A DNA stretch of 64,000 nucleotides from Marinobacter sp. LQ44 (GCF_001447155.2 NZ_CP014754.1:3100001-3164000); one strand, 5' to 3'; counted from the first letter of the stretch, positions 44,017 through 53,349 are shown. The notes: generated from the letters alone by a model not told the origin. A program made the numbers and translations.

Positions 44017-44381
44017 TTCGGCAGCAGGGCGTAGCGCATCCGGGTGCCGTGATTCAAAGACATCACGATTTCGTCGGCCTCCAGGCGATGGGGAAAATAG
44101 CAGCCGGAGATCTTGGCACTGGCGATGCTGGCACCCTCCATCCGGGATTTGGAAAAATCGATGCCGCGCAGGTCTGCGCCCCGGAAGTAAGCGTGCCGTA
44201 AATCCAACCCTTTGGCGTCCAGGCCGCGTAAATCCAGCCCCCGGAAGTCGCCATGGGCAAAACTGGGCAGCTCGCTCAGTTTTGCTTTCTCAGCATTGAA
44301 CGCCTTGATGTCTTCGCTGCGCAGAATTTCATACAGCGGGTGATCAATCTGATGCAGTTCGTGTTCCTGAATGTCGTCCAT
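44013..44381 (-). CDS. Pentapeptide-repeat protein
   Basis: 122 residues from the ATG at 44381, which has GAGGTG upstream. The middle holds about eight repeats of the A(D/N)Lxx type: FRGLDLRGLDAKGLDLRHAY, then FRGADLRGIDFSKSRMEGAS, which should form a short right-handed beta helix. Such proteins can mimic DNA or act as scaffolds; here nothing more specific is visible. Its stop overlaps the start of the Rieske gene. Confidence 0.85.
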   Translation of the reverse strand: MDDIQEHELHQIDHPLYEILRSEDIKAFNAEKAKLSELPSFAHGDFRGLDLRGLDAKGLDLRHAYFRGADLRGIDFSKSRMEGASIASAKISGCYFPHRLEADEIVMSLNHGTRMRYALLPK

Positions 44382-44424
44382 CTCACACCTCGAATGGAAT
44401 GATGCCAAGCGTATGCAGGTAAGT
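44382..44424. other. Short intergenic gap
   Basis: No feature seen between the kinase/ATPase gene stop and the pentapeptide gene start. Confidence 0.5.
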
Positions 44425-46038
44425 TTAGACGCTTTGGCTCGGTGACAAGCCAAAGTGCTGCCGAATTCGGTCTGCGACCGCTTCAGCTACATGCTCCTGG
44501 TCGGTATGCAGGTGCACGGTGTGGGTTTTCTCCTCCACCGTCAGTGGCTCGAACCAGCTTTGCTGTGCATCCAGCAGTTCTTCGGTGGCTTCCGAGGCAT
44601 CGCCTTTGCGTTTGCGCACCCACTCCCGCCTAAGGTGTTCCGGGGCCTCGCAGTGCAGCAGGGCAAAGGGCACGCCCTGGGTCTCGGCGACCTTGGCGAA
44701 GAGCGTGCGTTCGCGCTCTTTCAGGCAGGCTGCATCCACGATGACGGAAAGCCCGGAGGCCAGCAGGTCCTGGGCCAGATTGGCGAGGTGCTGATAAGTC
44801 TGTTCGGTGACTTCCGGGCTGTACAGGTCCGTGCCAACGCCGGATTTGCTGTCGTCCAGCGGTCCGAGGCCGTGCAGCCGTTTGCGCTCAACATCTGAGC
44901 GCAGTCTGATCAGGTTCAGCTCACCGGCCATGGCAGCACTGACGCAGGTTTTGCCACTGGCCGACAGACCGGTGGTGGCCAGCAGGTAATGGTTTGGGAT
45001 CTCGCCGTAATCTTCCGCCAATTGGGCGTAATCCCGGTATCGTTGCATCAGGCCGGCTCTTTCGTCCTCGCCCAGGCTTGGGTTAGCCATGGTGAACAGG
45101 GCGATTTTGGCCCGGACCATCGCCCGGTAAGCCTTGTAGAGCGGGAGCAGGGCCAGAGCTTCGAAATCGCCCCGGTATTCCAGATAGCTGTTCAGCACCA
45201 GGTTGGCCAGCAGCGGTTCCCGGCGGGATTCCAGGTCCATCAGCAGAAACGCCAGATCGTTGATGACATCAATCCAGCGGAACGGCTCATTGAATTCGAT
45301 GCAGTCGAACACCGTGACCTGATCGTTGAACACCGTAATATTGGCCAGGTGCAAGTCGCCATGGCATTCCCGCACCATGCCCTTGGCCCTGCGGCTGGTA
45401 ATCAGCTCCCGGTGCCGTTCGAAGGTGGTCCGGGTCCATTCTTCCAGGTTGTCCAGTTGCAGCAGCAGGGTGTTGTCGTCCAGCATCGGGCGAATCTGCT
45501 CGAAGTTTTCCTGCATCGCGGCGTACACCGCGTCCGGGGTGCCCAGGGGTTTATCGTCGGCAACGGCAGGCAAGCTATCGTGGAACAGCGCTACCTGGCG
45601 GGCCAGGTTGGTGAGCATCTCCGGTGGCAGGTCGCCGCGCTCCTGGCGCTTGTCGAACAGCTGGTCCTGGTCGAACTGGCGCATGCGGATGGCGTATTCA
45701 AAGGCTTCTCCCTCACCGCCGATGACAGGTTGCTCTGGTGTGCCGGTGATGGGCAGCACCTCCAGGTAAAGCTCGGATGCCAGGCGGCTGTTGAGTCGGA
45801 GTTCTTCCTCGCAGAAGTGCTTGCGGCGCGCCAGAGTGGAGAAGTCCAGAAAGCCGAAATCCATCGGTTTTTTGATCTTGTAGGCGTAGCTGCCGGTCAG
45901 CAACACTTGTGAAATGTGGGTTTCAATCACTTGAAAGCCCTGTACCGGGTGGTCATACAGCTCCGGGTTTTGCAGTGCCTTGATCAGTGTTTCCGATGGG
46001 GTCGCGCTCACGGTATGCTCCTGGTTCCCTGAACTCAT
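44425..46038 (-). CDS. Bifunctional aminoglycoside-phosphotransferase-like / AAA ATPase protein
   Basis: 537 residues. The N-terminal ~330 residues resemble aminoglycoside phosphotransferases and small kinases, with YKIKKPMDFGFLDFST (Lys region), ECHGDLHLANITVF (catalytic HGDxHxxN) and VFDCIEFNEPFRWIDVINDL (metal-binding Asp). The C-terminal ~190 residues are a P-loop kinase with Walker A TGLSASGKTCVS and IVDAACLKERER. Proteins of this fusion are widespread in gammaproteobacteria; their substrate is not known to me. Resistance to aminoglycosides should not be assumed. Divergent from mrcB. Confidence 0.85.
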   Translation of the reverse strand: MSSGNQEHTVSATPSETLIKALQNPELYDHPVQGFQVIETHISQVLLTGSYAYKIKKPMDFGFLDFSTLARRKHFCEEELRLNSRLASELYLEVLPITGTPEQPVIGGEGEAFEYAIRMRQFDQDQLFDKRQERGDLPPEMLTNLARQVALFHDSLPAVADDKPLGTPDAVYAAMQENFEQIRPMLDDNTLLLQLDNLEEWTRTTFERHRELITSRRAKGMVRECHGDLHLANITVFNDQVTVFDCIEFNEPFRWIDVINDLAFLLMDLESRREPLLANLVLNSYLEYRGDFEALALLPLYKAYRAMVRAKIALFTMANPSLGEDERAGLMQRYRDYAQLAEDYGEIPNHYLLATTGLSASGKTCVSAAMAGELNLIRLRSDVERKRLHGLGPLDDSKSGVGTDLYSPEVTEQTYQHLANLAQDLLASGLSVIVDAACLKERERTLFAKVAETQGVPFALLHCEAPEHLRREWVRKRKGDASEATEELLDAQQSWFEPLTVEEKTHTVHLHTDQEHVAEAVADRIRQHFGLSPSQSV

Positions 46039-46144
46039 TGATTTTTATCGCTCTGTTCTGATTGGCCTACTATAACGGGCGGATTACAGAAATAACACAC
46101 AACAGACCTGCCGAAGGGACCGCCGGCTTCGTTATAATCCGGCC

Positions 46145-48463
46145 ATGACCAAATCTCGTTCCCCCCGTAAAAAATCGTCCAAATCCAGGCCGGCGGCCAA
46201 ACGCAGCGGTTTCTGGCGTTTTCTGTTTCGCGTCGGGGCCCTGGGGCTGGTGCTTCTGGCCGGCTGGATGGTGTATCTGGATGCGGTCGTAACCTCTCGT
46301 TTTGAGGGCCGCCGTTTCGAAGTGCCGTCCCGTGTCTACGCTCGGCCGTTAGAGCTTTATGATGGCGCAAGCGTGAGCGCGGCAGGTCTTGCTCGTGAGC
46401 TGGAACTGGCAGGATACCGGGCTGGGGACGGCGTTCGGGCTGGGACGTATCAGCGAAATGGCGGGCGGTTTCTGATCAGCGCCCGTGGTTTTCGTTTCCC
46501 CGACGGTGAAGAGCCCAGGCGCCGGCTTTCACTGGTGGTGTCGGGAGACCGTGTTCAGTCGTTTTCGGTGGTCGCTGGCCCGGATTCTCCGATTGTCCGG
46601 CTGGAGCCCGCTCGGATTGGCGGTATTTACCCCTCTCACCGGGAGGACCGGGTGCTGGTTCGGCTGGATGAGGTACCGGAACTGTTGCCCCTTGGCCTGA
46701 TGGCCATCGAAGATCGCCAGTTTTACGAGCATCACGGCGTTGCGCCCCTGTCTATTGCCCGGGCCATGCTGGCCAATATTAAAGCCGGGCAGATTGTGCA
46801 GGGTGGCAGTACCCTGACGCAGCAACTGGTGAAGAACTTTTTCCTGACCCGTGACCAGACCCTGGTACGCAAAGGTAACGAAGCCTTGATGTCGATTCTG
46901 CTGGAGTGGCACTACGAGAAAGACGACATTCTGGAAACCTACCTGAATGAGGTTTATCTCGGACAGGCCGGTAACCGCAGCATCAATGGCGTTGGCCTGG
47001 CCAGCCAGTTTTTCTTTGGCGAACCCCTGAAAGACCTGGACGTTCATCAGATCGCCCTGTTGATCGGTATGGTCAAAGGCCCCAGTTACTACAATCCGCG
47101 CCGACACCCGGAGCGCGCCAAGGCTCGGCGAGACCTGGTACTGACGGAAATGGCCGAAGCCGGGCTGATCAACGCTGACGAGTTGGCCCGAGCCACCCGC
47201 CAGCCCTTGGGGGTGAGCGCCCGGCCGTCCTATACCGACAACCGTTACCCGGCGTATATAGATCTGGTGCGCCGGCATCTGGCGCGGGATTACCGGGAAG
47301 AAGACCTGCAAAGCGAAGGTTTGCGCATCTTCACGACCCTGGACCCGGCGGTTCAGGATGCGTCGGAAAAGGCGGTTCGCGATACCTTGCCGAGACTTGC
47401 CCGTGGTGACACCCGCGAGGCTCTGGAGGCGGCCCTGGTGGTCACTGCCAAGGACACCGGCGAGGTGTTGGCGTTGGTAGGCGGTAAAGACCCGGAGTTT
47501 GCCGGTTTCAACCGTGCGGTGGACGCCCGCCGGCCCATTGGCTCGCTGATCAAACCCTTCACCTACCTGGCGGCCTTGGAGCAGGCCGACCGGTATACCC
47601 TGATTACACCGGTTCAGGACCGCGCCTTTACCCTGGAGTTTGACGACGGGCGGTTGTGGCAGCCCAAGAACTTTGACGGTGAGGAACGTGGTGAGGTGCC
47701 CCTGCACCTGGCCCTGTCCCGATCCTACAACCTCCCGGCGGTGCGGGTTGGGCTGGATGTCGGTATCCCGCGTGTGCAACAAGTGTTACGGGCGTTTGGA
47801 GTAACCACACCGATCTCAGACTATCCCTCGTTGCTTCTGGGGTCTATGTCGTTGACGCCGGCGGAAGTGGCCCAGCTCTATCAGGGGCTGGCCACCTCCG
47901 GTTTCAACACACCCTTGCGGACCATTCGGGAAGTGACCGATGCCCACAACGAGCCATTGTCTCGCTACAACCTGAAGGTCGACCGGGTTGCCGATCCCGC
48001 TGCCGTGCACCTGGTGCAGTACGCCATGCAGGAAACCATGCAGGAGGGCACCGGCCGCTCCGCTTACCTTAAGCTACCAGATCGGCTTACCCTGGCCGGA
48101 AAGACCGGCACAACAGACCAGGGCCGGGACTCCTGGTTCGCCGGTTTCAGTGGTGACTATCTGGCAGTCGCCTGGGTTGGGCGAGACGATAACGGCCCCA
48201 CGGTATTGACCGGCGCTTCTGGTGCCCTGCCGGTGTGGTCTGCAATGATGGCTCAGCTGCCACAGCATGGCTTTTCCCCAGTCATGCCGGACGGTGTCCA
48301 GTATCATTGGGTCAATGCCCGGGAGCAGGCATTGACCGGAGAGGGATGTGAAGACGCCCGTCTGGTGCCATTTATCGCCGGCAGTGAGCCCCGGCAGCGT
48401 CTGGATTGCGAAGGTCAGTTTGGGCGGCAAATACGCAGTTGGTTTGAAGGATTGTTCCGATGA
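46145..48463 (+). CDS. mrcB: Penicillin-binding protein 1B
   Basis: 772 residues. A basic cytosolic start (KSRSPRKKSSKSRP) and one transmembrane helix precede the UvrB/YrbE-like UB2H domain. The glycosyltransferase has AIEDRQFYEHHGV (catalytic Glu), QGGSTLTQQLVKNFFL and the EAYLNEVYLGQ-type motif (here ETYLNEVYLGQ). The transpeptidase has SxxK as RRPIGSLIKPF, SRSYN and KTGTTDQGRDSW. It polymerises and cross-links peptidoglycan. The next gene overlaps its end by 4 bp and encodes a TPR lipoprotein likely to activate it. Confidence 0.95.
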   Translation: MTKSRSPRKKSSKSRPAAKRSGFWRFLFRVGALGLVLLAGWMVYLDAVVTSRFEGRRFEVPSRVYARPLELYDGASVSAAGLARELELAGYRAGDGVRAGTYQRNGGRFLISARGFRFPDGEEPRRRLSLVVSGDRVQSFSVVAGPDSPIVRLEPARIGGIYPSHREDRVLVRLDEVPELLPLGLMAIEDRQFYEHHGVAPLSIARAMLANIKAGQIVQGGSTLTQQLVKNFFLTRDQTLVRKGNEALMSILLEWHYEKDDILETYLNEVYLGQAGNRSINGVGLASQFFFGEPLKDLDVHQIALLIGMVKGPSYYNPRRHPERAKARRDLVLTEMAEAGLINADELARATRQPLGVSARPSYTDNRYPAYIDLVRRHLARDYREEDLQSEGLRIFTTLDPAVQDASEKAVRDTLPRLARGDTREALEAALVVTAKDTGEVLALVGGKDPEFAGFNRAVDARRPIGSLIKPFTYLAALEQADRYTLITPVQDRAFTLEFDDGRLWQPKNFDGEERGEVPLHLALSRSYNLPAVRVGLDVGIPRVQQVLRAFGVTTPISDYPSLLLGSMSLTPAEVAQLYQGLATSGFNTPLRTIREVTDAHNEPLSRYNLKVDRVADPAAVHLVQYAMQETMQEGTGRSAYLKLPDRLTLAGKTGTTDQGRDSWFAGFSGDYLAVAWVGRDDNGPTVLTGASGALPVWSAMMAQLPQHGFSPVMPDGVQYHWVNAREQALTGEGCEDARLVPFIAGSEPRQRLDCEGQFGRQIRSWFEGLFR

Positions 48464-49041
48464 ATAAAACAACGATTACCCGCGCCGGTTGCCTGGCCAT
48501 GGCTCTCGGCCTGGCCGGTTGCGCCGGCGGTCCCGGTGGTGGCTCCATCTATGTACCTATGGGAGGCGACGATCGCTCGAGTGCACCGGAACCGCCACGA
48601 AGCGCGGAACCGCAAAACGAGACTGAACCCCAGGTATGGCGCAAGAGCGAGCAGCCCCAGGTGCGCGAGCCGGAGGCGCCCGCCACTCGTTCGCCCAGTT
48701 ATCGGGAGTCCGGTGACGAGCTGCCGGCCGCGGCGGTCAGCCTGATCCGTGATGCCGACCAGCGCCTGGCGCAGGGGGATTCTGCCGGTGCTATCGCCCG
48801 CCTGGAGCGGGCACAACGCATAGCGCCGCGTTCCTCAGAGGTTTATTTCAAGCTGGCGGAAGCCTATGTGTCTGGTGACAATCTGGGGGCGGCCGAACAG
48901 TTCACCCTGAAAGGTCTGTCGCTGGCGGGTAACGATTCGAGGATGCAGCGTTCGGGTTGGTTGCTGCTGGCGGATATTCGCCGGGCCAGGGGTAATGTGG
49001 CCGGGGCCGATCAGGCTGAGGCCCGTGCCGGGGCGTTGTGA
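48460..49041 (+). CDS. lpoP: TPR lipoprotein, likely PBP1b activator
   Basis: 193 residues. A lipoprotein signal has the lipobox LAGCAGG (Cys near residue 22), followed by a Pro/Glu-rich linker of ~70 residues that could span from the outer membrane. Two to three TPR-like helices follow: RLAQGDSAGAIARLERAQRI, then SEVYFKLAEAYVSGDNLGAA. Its ATG overlaps the mrcB stop. This is the form and place of LpoP, the lipoprotein that activates PBP1b in Pseudomonas aeruginosa in place of LpoB. Symbol by position and architecture. Confidence 0.8.
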   Translation: MNKTTITRAGCLAMALGLAGCAGGPGGGSIYVPMGGDDRSSAPEPPRSAEPQNETEPQVWRKSEQPQVREPEAPATRSPSYRESGDELPAAAVSLIRDADQRLAQGDSAGAIARLERAQRIAPRSSEVYFKLAEAYVSGDNLGAAEQFTLKGLSLAGNDSRMQRSGWLLLADIRRARGNVAGADQAEARAGAL

Positions 49042-49059
49042 TAGAAGAATGCCAGGAGA

Positions 49060-49083
49060 GCAAAGGCCGTCCCTGGCCTTTGC
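49060..49083. terminator. Bidirectional hairpin terminator
   Basis: GCAAAGGCC (49060-49068) and GGCCTTTGC (49075-49083) pair over 9 bp with a 6-nt loop between convergent lpoP and the DUF4382 gene. T-run is weak. Confidence 0.55.
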
Positions 49084-49098
49084 GTCAATGCTGTCTTA

Positions 49099-50034
49099 TC
49101 AAATCTGCAGCGGAATGGGGTCAGCCACGGTGGTTTCGCCGGCGATGACGTCGAGGGTCTGGGTGCCCTCAAACTCGATGTCGTCGTCGGTCTCGTTATC
49201 ATCCAGCTGGCAGCTGTAGCTGATGGTGTAGGTGCCTTCGGTGAGGAAGGCGGCGGTCCACTCATACAGATCACCATCTTCCTGCTCGGTGACCGGAACC
49301 ACCATCAGCGGATTGAGGCCTTCCCGCTCGACGTTCAGATCTACCGGTTCGTCTATCTCGCCCGCGTAGACATAGACGGCGCCGTCATAGTTCGGGCTGC
49401 AGTCGAGCCGCCCCGGGTTGTCATTGCGAGCTTGCAGGATGGTGGCGTAATCCACTTCTCCCGTCAGCTTACCCACTTCCAGGTTGTTGACCAGGCGAAG
49501 TACCGGCTTGAGCATATAATCTCCGAGTGCCCGGCCCTGGGGGTCAACGATGGATTTGCGAACATCGAAGTCGATAGTGAAGCTCTGGCTGGTGTCGGCG
49601 GCCACAATGAAGTTGCCTTTCAGTTTCAGGCCGCTTTGCTCGCCGGAGGGAACCCCCAGGGTGTAACGGGCATCACCTTCGGACTCCCGGGTGACCCAGG
49701 ACTGCTCGGTGTCGACAATCAGGCGGATTTCCTCGTATTCACCGGCGGGCACTTCCTCATCGGTGATCAACGGCTGGGTTACGCCGCCCTGGAGGGTGAG
49801 CAGATCGATGATACCCACTTCGTCAAGGCTGAACTCCTGCCACTGTCCATCCACTGGTTTGAGCCGGATGGCATTGAACGCCACGTTCACGCTGCTCAGG
49901 TCCATGGTCGGGGCGTCGGTGAGCCCCATGGATACGGTGCCAGTCTGCCCTGAAGAATCGCTGCCACTGCCACCACAGGCGGCCAGCGCGGCGGCGAGGG
50001 CGGAGACCGTCAAAACTTGGGTTGAACGCTTCAT
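49099..50034 (-). CDS. DUF4382 lipoprotein
   Basis: 311 residues from the ATG at 50034, which has GGAGG seven bases upstream. A lipobox LAACGGS follows an N-terminal helix. GTVSMGLTDAPTMDLSSVNV and the repeated beta-sandwich segments are typical of DUF4382, a presumed extracellular adhesion- or carbohydrate-binding-like fold. Further on it has EVPAGEYEEIRLIVD and, near the C-terminus, an extra ~100-residue beta domain with two cysteines (LDCSPN, YSCQLDD). Divergent from the ECF sigma operon, which might control it. Function unknown. Confidence 0.75.
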   Translation of the reverse strand: MKRSTQVLTVSALAAALAACGGSGSDSSGQTGTVSMGLTDAPTMDLSSVNVAFNAIRLKPVDGQWQEFSLDEVGIIDLLTLQGGVTQPLITDEEVPAGEYEEIRLIVDTEQSWVTRESEGDARYTLGVPSGEQSGLKLKGNFIVAADTSQSFTIDFDVRKSIVDPQGRALGDYMLKPVLRLVNNLEVGKLTGEVDYATILQARNDNPGRLDCSPNYDGAVYVYAGEIDEPVDLNVEREGLNPLMVVPVTEQEDGDLYEWTAAFLTEGTYTISYSCQLDDNETDDDIEFEGTQTLDVIAGETTVADPIPLQI

Positions 50035-50219
50035 AAATCCTCCGGTTCGTATCCTTATTCGGTGTTTATCCGGCGTTGTCATCGCCAGTACTGGTTTCAC
50101 GCTCCGGAACGGCGCCGGGTTCCTCGTGGTTTGATTAACATTTGCACATGACCTGGTCATAATCGGCCGAGAAGTGCACGGCTGGCAGGGCTGGTATAGA
50201 CTGCGTGCTTTCGCAACCC

Positions 50220-50825
50220 ATGATCAGGCAGTACTTTTTGGCCATTCTTCCGTTTCGTCCATCCGCCCAAAAGCGATTCCAGCGCCTGGTGCAGCCGCAC
50301 CTGACGGCGTTGCACAGCTTTGCCTATCGATTGACCGGTAGCCTTCAGGACGCCGAAGATCTGGTGCAAGATGTGGTGGTGAAGCTCTATCCGCGCCTGG
50401 ATGAGCTGGAATCCGTGGATCAGCTTCGGCCGTGGTTGAACCGCGTGCTGTACCGCCAGTTTATCGACTCGGTGAGAAAGAAGGGGCGCCAGGCCGATCG
50501 CCCGGTAAGCGAGTTGATGGAGGCCGAGAGCCAATCGGATTGGCTCGACAGCCAGATGTCGGACGATCAGTCGCCCGAACTGGAACTCAGCAAAGAACGG
50601 CTTGGCCCAATGCTCGACCGGGCGCTGGAACAGATGTCGCCAGACCAGCGCACTCTGCTGTTGCTTCATGATGTGGATGGCTGGCGCCAGGAAGATGTGG
50701 CCGAGGTGTTGGGAGTGCCCATTGGAACCGTCAAATCCCGGCTGCATCGCAGTCGGGCTGCCTTGAGGAGGCATCTTCAGTTGGCCGTGGAACCAGATGA
50801 TGATTCCGGGCGTCTGGAACATTGA
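50220..50825 (+). CDS. ECF sigma factor
   Basis: 201 residues from the ATG at 50220; a GTG five codons earlier is possible and neither has a clear ribosome site. Region 2 has LHSFAYRLTGSLQDAEDLVQ (the conserved DAEDLVQD). Region 4 has LTLLLLHDVDGWRQEDVAEV-type DQRTLLLLHDVDGWRQEDVA and GTVKSRLHRSRAALRR. Followed at 10 bp by its anti-sigma gene, so it belongs to a membrane-controlled system. No obvious target promoter was identified. Confidence 0.85.
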   Translation: MIRQYFLAILPFRPSAQKRFQRLVQPHLTALHSFAYRLTGSLQDAEDLVQDVVVKLYPRLDELESVDQLRPWLNRVLYRQFIDSVRKKGRQADRPVSELMEAESQSDWLDSQMSDDQSPELELSKERLGPMLDRALEQMSPDQRTLLLLHDVDGWRQEDVAEVLGVPIGTVKSRLHRSRAALRRHLQLAVEPDDDSGRLEH

Positions 50826-50835
50826 GGTGATAACT

Positions 50836-51540
50836 ATGTCCTGTCGGCAAATCCGATCACAATTGCCCGATTATGTTCGGGGGCAGCTGCCTGCTGATGA
50901 GTCGCGGGTTGTGCTCGTGCATCTGGAAAATTGTGCTCTGTGTCAGCAGCATGAGGCGTTCGAGCGCTCGCTGATGTCCGAATTGGCCTCCCGCTGCAGG
51001 CTGCCAGACCCGTCACCGGGCTTTGAACACCGGGTGTTCGGCCAGCTTCCCGCGCCGGCCTCCAATCGCAAGGTTCATGTGGTCTGGGGCGGTGCCGTTG
51101 CGGCCGCGCTGGTTCTGGGGCTGATGCTCGGCCAGGGGGGAGGTAAGCCTGGGCCGGAGCCGGAAGTGGCAGCCACGGACCTGACCGAAGAAGCGGCGGC
51201 TCCGTCAGAGCTGGCGCCGGTGGAACGGACGGTACGGCTGGCCTTTAATGCGGGTGAAGCCCTGGATGATGTCACCTTGACACTGGATCTTCCGCCCCAT
51301 GTTGAGTTGTCAGGCTTGCCCGGTCAGCATCGGGTCAGCTGGCAGGTGAGCCTTGTACAGGGCGACAATGTGCTGGAATTACCCCTGACGATTCTGTTTC
51401 CTGGCGCCGGCGAGCTCATCGCTGAACTCGATGCCAATGGCCGCCAGAAGGTGTTCCGGGCGATGGTGCCCCAGTACCCGAACGATGATGGCCCGGCTGC
51501 CCCCGGCGGTCGGATAAATCACAAGGAGCCTGCAACATGA
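50836..51540 (+). CDS. Anti-sigma factor with HC2 zinc finger and extracytoplasmic domain
   Basis: 234 residues from the ATG at 50836 (GAGGTGAT upstream). The N-terminus holds the zinc-binding anti-sigma motif in HLENCALCQQHE (His-x3-Cys-x2-Cys). A transmembrane helix lies near 83-102 (WGGAVAAALVLGLMLG). The outer part is a beta-rich domain, VTLTLDLPPHVELSG with GQHRVSWQVSLVQGDNVL, resembling immunoglobulin-like sensor domains. Its stop overlaps the next gene by 4 bp. Confidence 0.8.
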   Translation: MSCRQIRSQLPDYVRGQLPADESRVVLVHLENCALCQQHEAFERSLMSELASRCRLPDPSPGFEHRVFGQLPAPASNRKVHVVWGGAVAAALVLGLMLGQGGGKPGPEPEVAATDLTEEAAAPSELAPVERTVRLAFNAGEALDDVTLTLDLPPHVELSGLPGQHRVSWQVSLVQGDNVLELPLTILFPGAGELIAELDANGRQKVFRAMVPQYPNDDGPAAPGGRINHKEPAT

Positions 51541-51935
51541 GCGTTTGTGAGTCCTGGTGGCGGGCCAGTTTTACCCGCTTGATGCTGGTGGCCGTGCTGG
51601 CGGGCGCTGGTCAGCTGGCTATGGCCGACGACCTTGACGTCACCATGCGAATGGTGGACGACAGCGAAGATCTGACCGGCGCCGTTACCCGGGAAATACG
51701 CCTGCCGGAGTTGCCCGGTTTGCGCCGCCATGAACGGGGTAATACCTTGGCGCCCGGCAGGGCAACGGCAGAGGATGCCAGAGAGCGGGGGCGGGATTTT
51801 GGCCAGTCGGTCTCTGAGCGTGCCCGGGAAAATCGGCGCGGCAAACCGGATATCGGGCGCGACAGCCTGCCTGAAACCGTGCGAGATCTTGACGAACTGA
51901 GGCCGGAGCTACCGTCACCACCGTCACGGCCCTGA
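51537..51935 (+). CDS. Small secreted Arg-rich protein of unknown function
   Basis: 132 residues, translationally coupled to the anti-sigma gene (ATGA). An N-terminal signal (RLMLVAVLAGAGQLAMADD) is followed by a beta-ish MRMVDDSEDLTGAVTREIRL and then a low-complexity Arg/Glu-rich half (EDARERGRDFGQSVSERARE) that looks disordered or coiled. It matches no family I know. Membership of the ECF operon suggests an envelope role. Confidence 0.65.
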   Translation: MSVCESWWRASFTRLMLVAVLAGAGQLAMADDLDVTMRMVDDSEDLTGAVTREIRLPELPGLRRHERGNTLAPGRATAEDARERGRDFGQSVSERARENRRGKPDIGRDSLPETVRDLDELRPELPSPPSRP

Positions 51936-52019
51936 CCTGTTATCTGTGTTAACCTCTGTGCTCGCCCGGAACGGGGCTGCCCCGGCCGGTTCCGTTGATG
52001 TCGAGCCTGAGGTTTTCGG

Positions 52020-53342
52020 TTGTTCAAGACTCTTCGTTTCGTGGGCCTGTTGGCCATCTCCGCTATTGTTTTTGCCGAGCCGGATCAATCCGCGCAGCAG
52101 GCCATGGCCATTGGCATTGAGCAGTTTCAGCAGGGTGACTATCCCGCCGCACGGCAGCAGTTTGAAGTGGCCAGGGAGTTGGGTTACGACAGCCCGGCGC
52201 TGACCTACAACCTGGCGGTCACCTATTATAAAACCGGTGACTATCCGGCCGCCGAAGCGCTCTTTTCCCGTCTGTTGGAAGGCCAGAATCAGGCCCTTGC
52301 CCGATACAATCTCGGCCTCGTTGCCTTGGCGGATGGCCGACTGGCTGTGGCTGAGCGCTGGTTTCAGGAATCCGCCAGTGAGGACGCACCAGAAACCATC
52401 CGTGAGCTGGCGCAGCGGCAACTGGCCAAACTGGCCGAGGATGCCCCCTCTGACTTGTCCTCAATGAAATCGATGGCCCAAGGCTACTTGGCTACCGGGC
52501 TTGGCTACGACAGTAATGTGGCCGGCGTTCCCGACGACTCGCCGAGCGACAGAGGCAGTTTTTTCGCCGAGCTGGTGGCGGCGGGCACTCTGATCCAGCC
52601 GGTGAACGACGATTGGCGGGTGGTCTGGGATGGCGTCATCTATGGCCAGGATTATACCCGCAGCCGCGCGGACGACACCTCTGTGCTTCAGGCCCGAGCG
52701 GCCGCTCTACGTCGCTTTGACCAGTGGGAGCTCGGCCTGCGCGCCGGTGCCTCACGGGCCTGGCTTGGCAATGATGAGCTGGAAACCCGTGCAGGCCTGA
52801 GCCTGTTCGGCCGCTCCGGTGTGTGCCCGCTATCGGACTGGCTGGCCGGCTGTTCCTGGTCGGTGTCAGCGGATCAGGTGAATGGCGGCCCGGATTACGA
52901 CGCCTATGATGGCCAGTGGTACCAGTTTGAAGCCCGTGCCGAACAAAACTTTGATTGGCTGCTTGTTGAAGGGTTTTATCGTTGGCAGCGCAATCACCGT
53001 AAAGACTTTCAACAGGACGAGTTTTTCGCCAGCGTATCCCCGGTCCATCATGAACTGGGCGTTGAGGCGATTTATCCGGTTGGGCCGGCTCTTTCGGTAG
53101 GGGCGGAGGTTGCCGTGCGGCACAGTCGTTACGACGATCCACACCAATGGTTCGAACAAGGCACACTGATCACTCAGCGGCGCCGGGATGTGCGTCGGGA
53201 ATTTGGGCTGATGGCAGAGTATGCAATCAGTCGGCAGTGGCTGGTGCGTAATCAGTGGCTGTACCGGAATCAGGATAGCCGGATTGACCGGTACGACTAC
53301 CGTCGTCACACCTACACGGTATCTCTGGAGGGGATATTCTGA
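52020..53342 (+). CDS. TPR protein with predicted outer-membrane beta-barrel
   Basis: 440 residues starting at TTG 52020 (GAGGTT seven bases upstream). A signal peptide (ending IVFAEPD) is followed by three TPR units: AIGIEQFQQGDYPAARQQFE, then LTYNLAVTYYKTGDYPAAEA and ARYNLGLVALADGRLAVAER. From ~155 on the sequence alternates like a 12- to 14-strand barrel (GYLATGLGYDSNVAG, repeated aromatic-ended strands) and ends SLEGIF with the C-terminal Phe. The build resembles Slam-type translocons (TPR plus barrel), which export surface lipoproteins; it may equally be an assembly porin. It is last in the ECF operon, 84 bp after the previous gene. Confidence 0.65.
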   Translation: MFKTLRFVGLLAISAIVFAEPDQSAQQAMAIGIEQFQQGDYPAARQQFEVARELGYDSPALTYNLAVTYYKTGDYPAAEALFSRLLEGQNQALARYNLGLVALADGRLAVAERWFQESASEDAPETIRELAQRQLAKLAEDAPSDLSSMKSMAQGYLATGLGYDSNVAGVPDDSPSDRGSFFAELVAAGTLIQPVNDDWRVVWDGVIYGQDYTRSRADDTSVLQARAAALRRFDQWELGLRAGASRAWLGNDELETRAGLSLFGRSGVCPLSDWLAGCSWSVSADQVNGGPDYDAYDGQWYQFEARAEQNFDWLLVEGFYRWQRNHRKDFQQDEFFASVSPVHHELGVEAIYPVGPALSVGAEVAVRHSRYDDPHQWFEQGTLITQRRRDVRREFGLMAEYAISRQWLVRNQWLYRNQDSRIDRYDYRRHTYTVSLEGIF

Positions 53343-53349
53343 AAAACAT

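Noticed and set aside
44425..46038. Aminoglycoside resistance gene
   Set aside because: The fold resembles APH kinases, but the fusion to a P-loop kinase is a widespread chromosomal family and nothing indicates drug modification.
46529..47782. 417-codon minus-strand frame opposite mrcB
   Set aside because: Antisense shadow; the plus frame has all PBP1b motifs.
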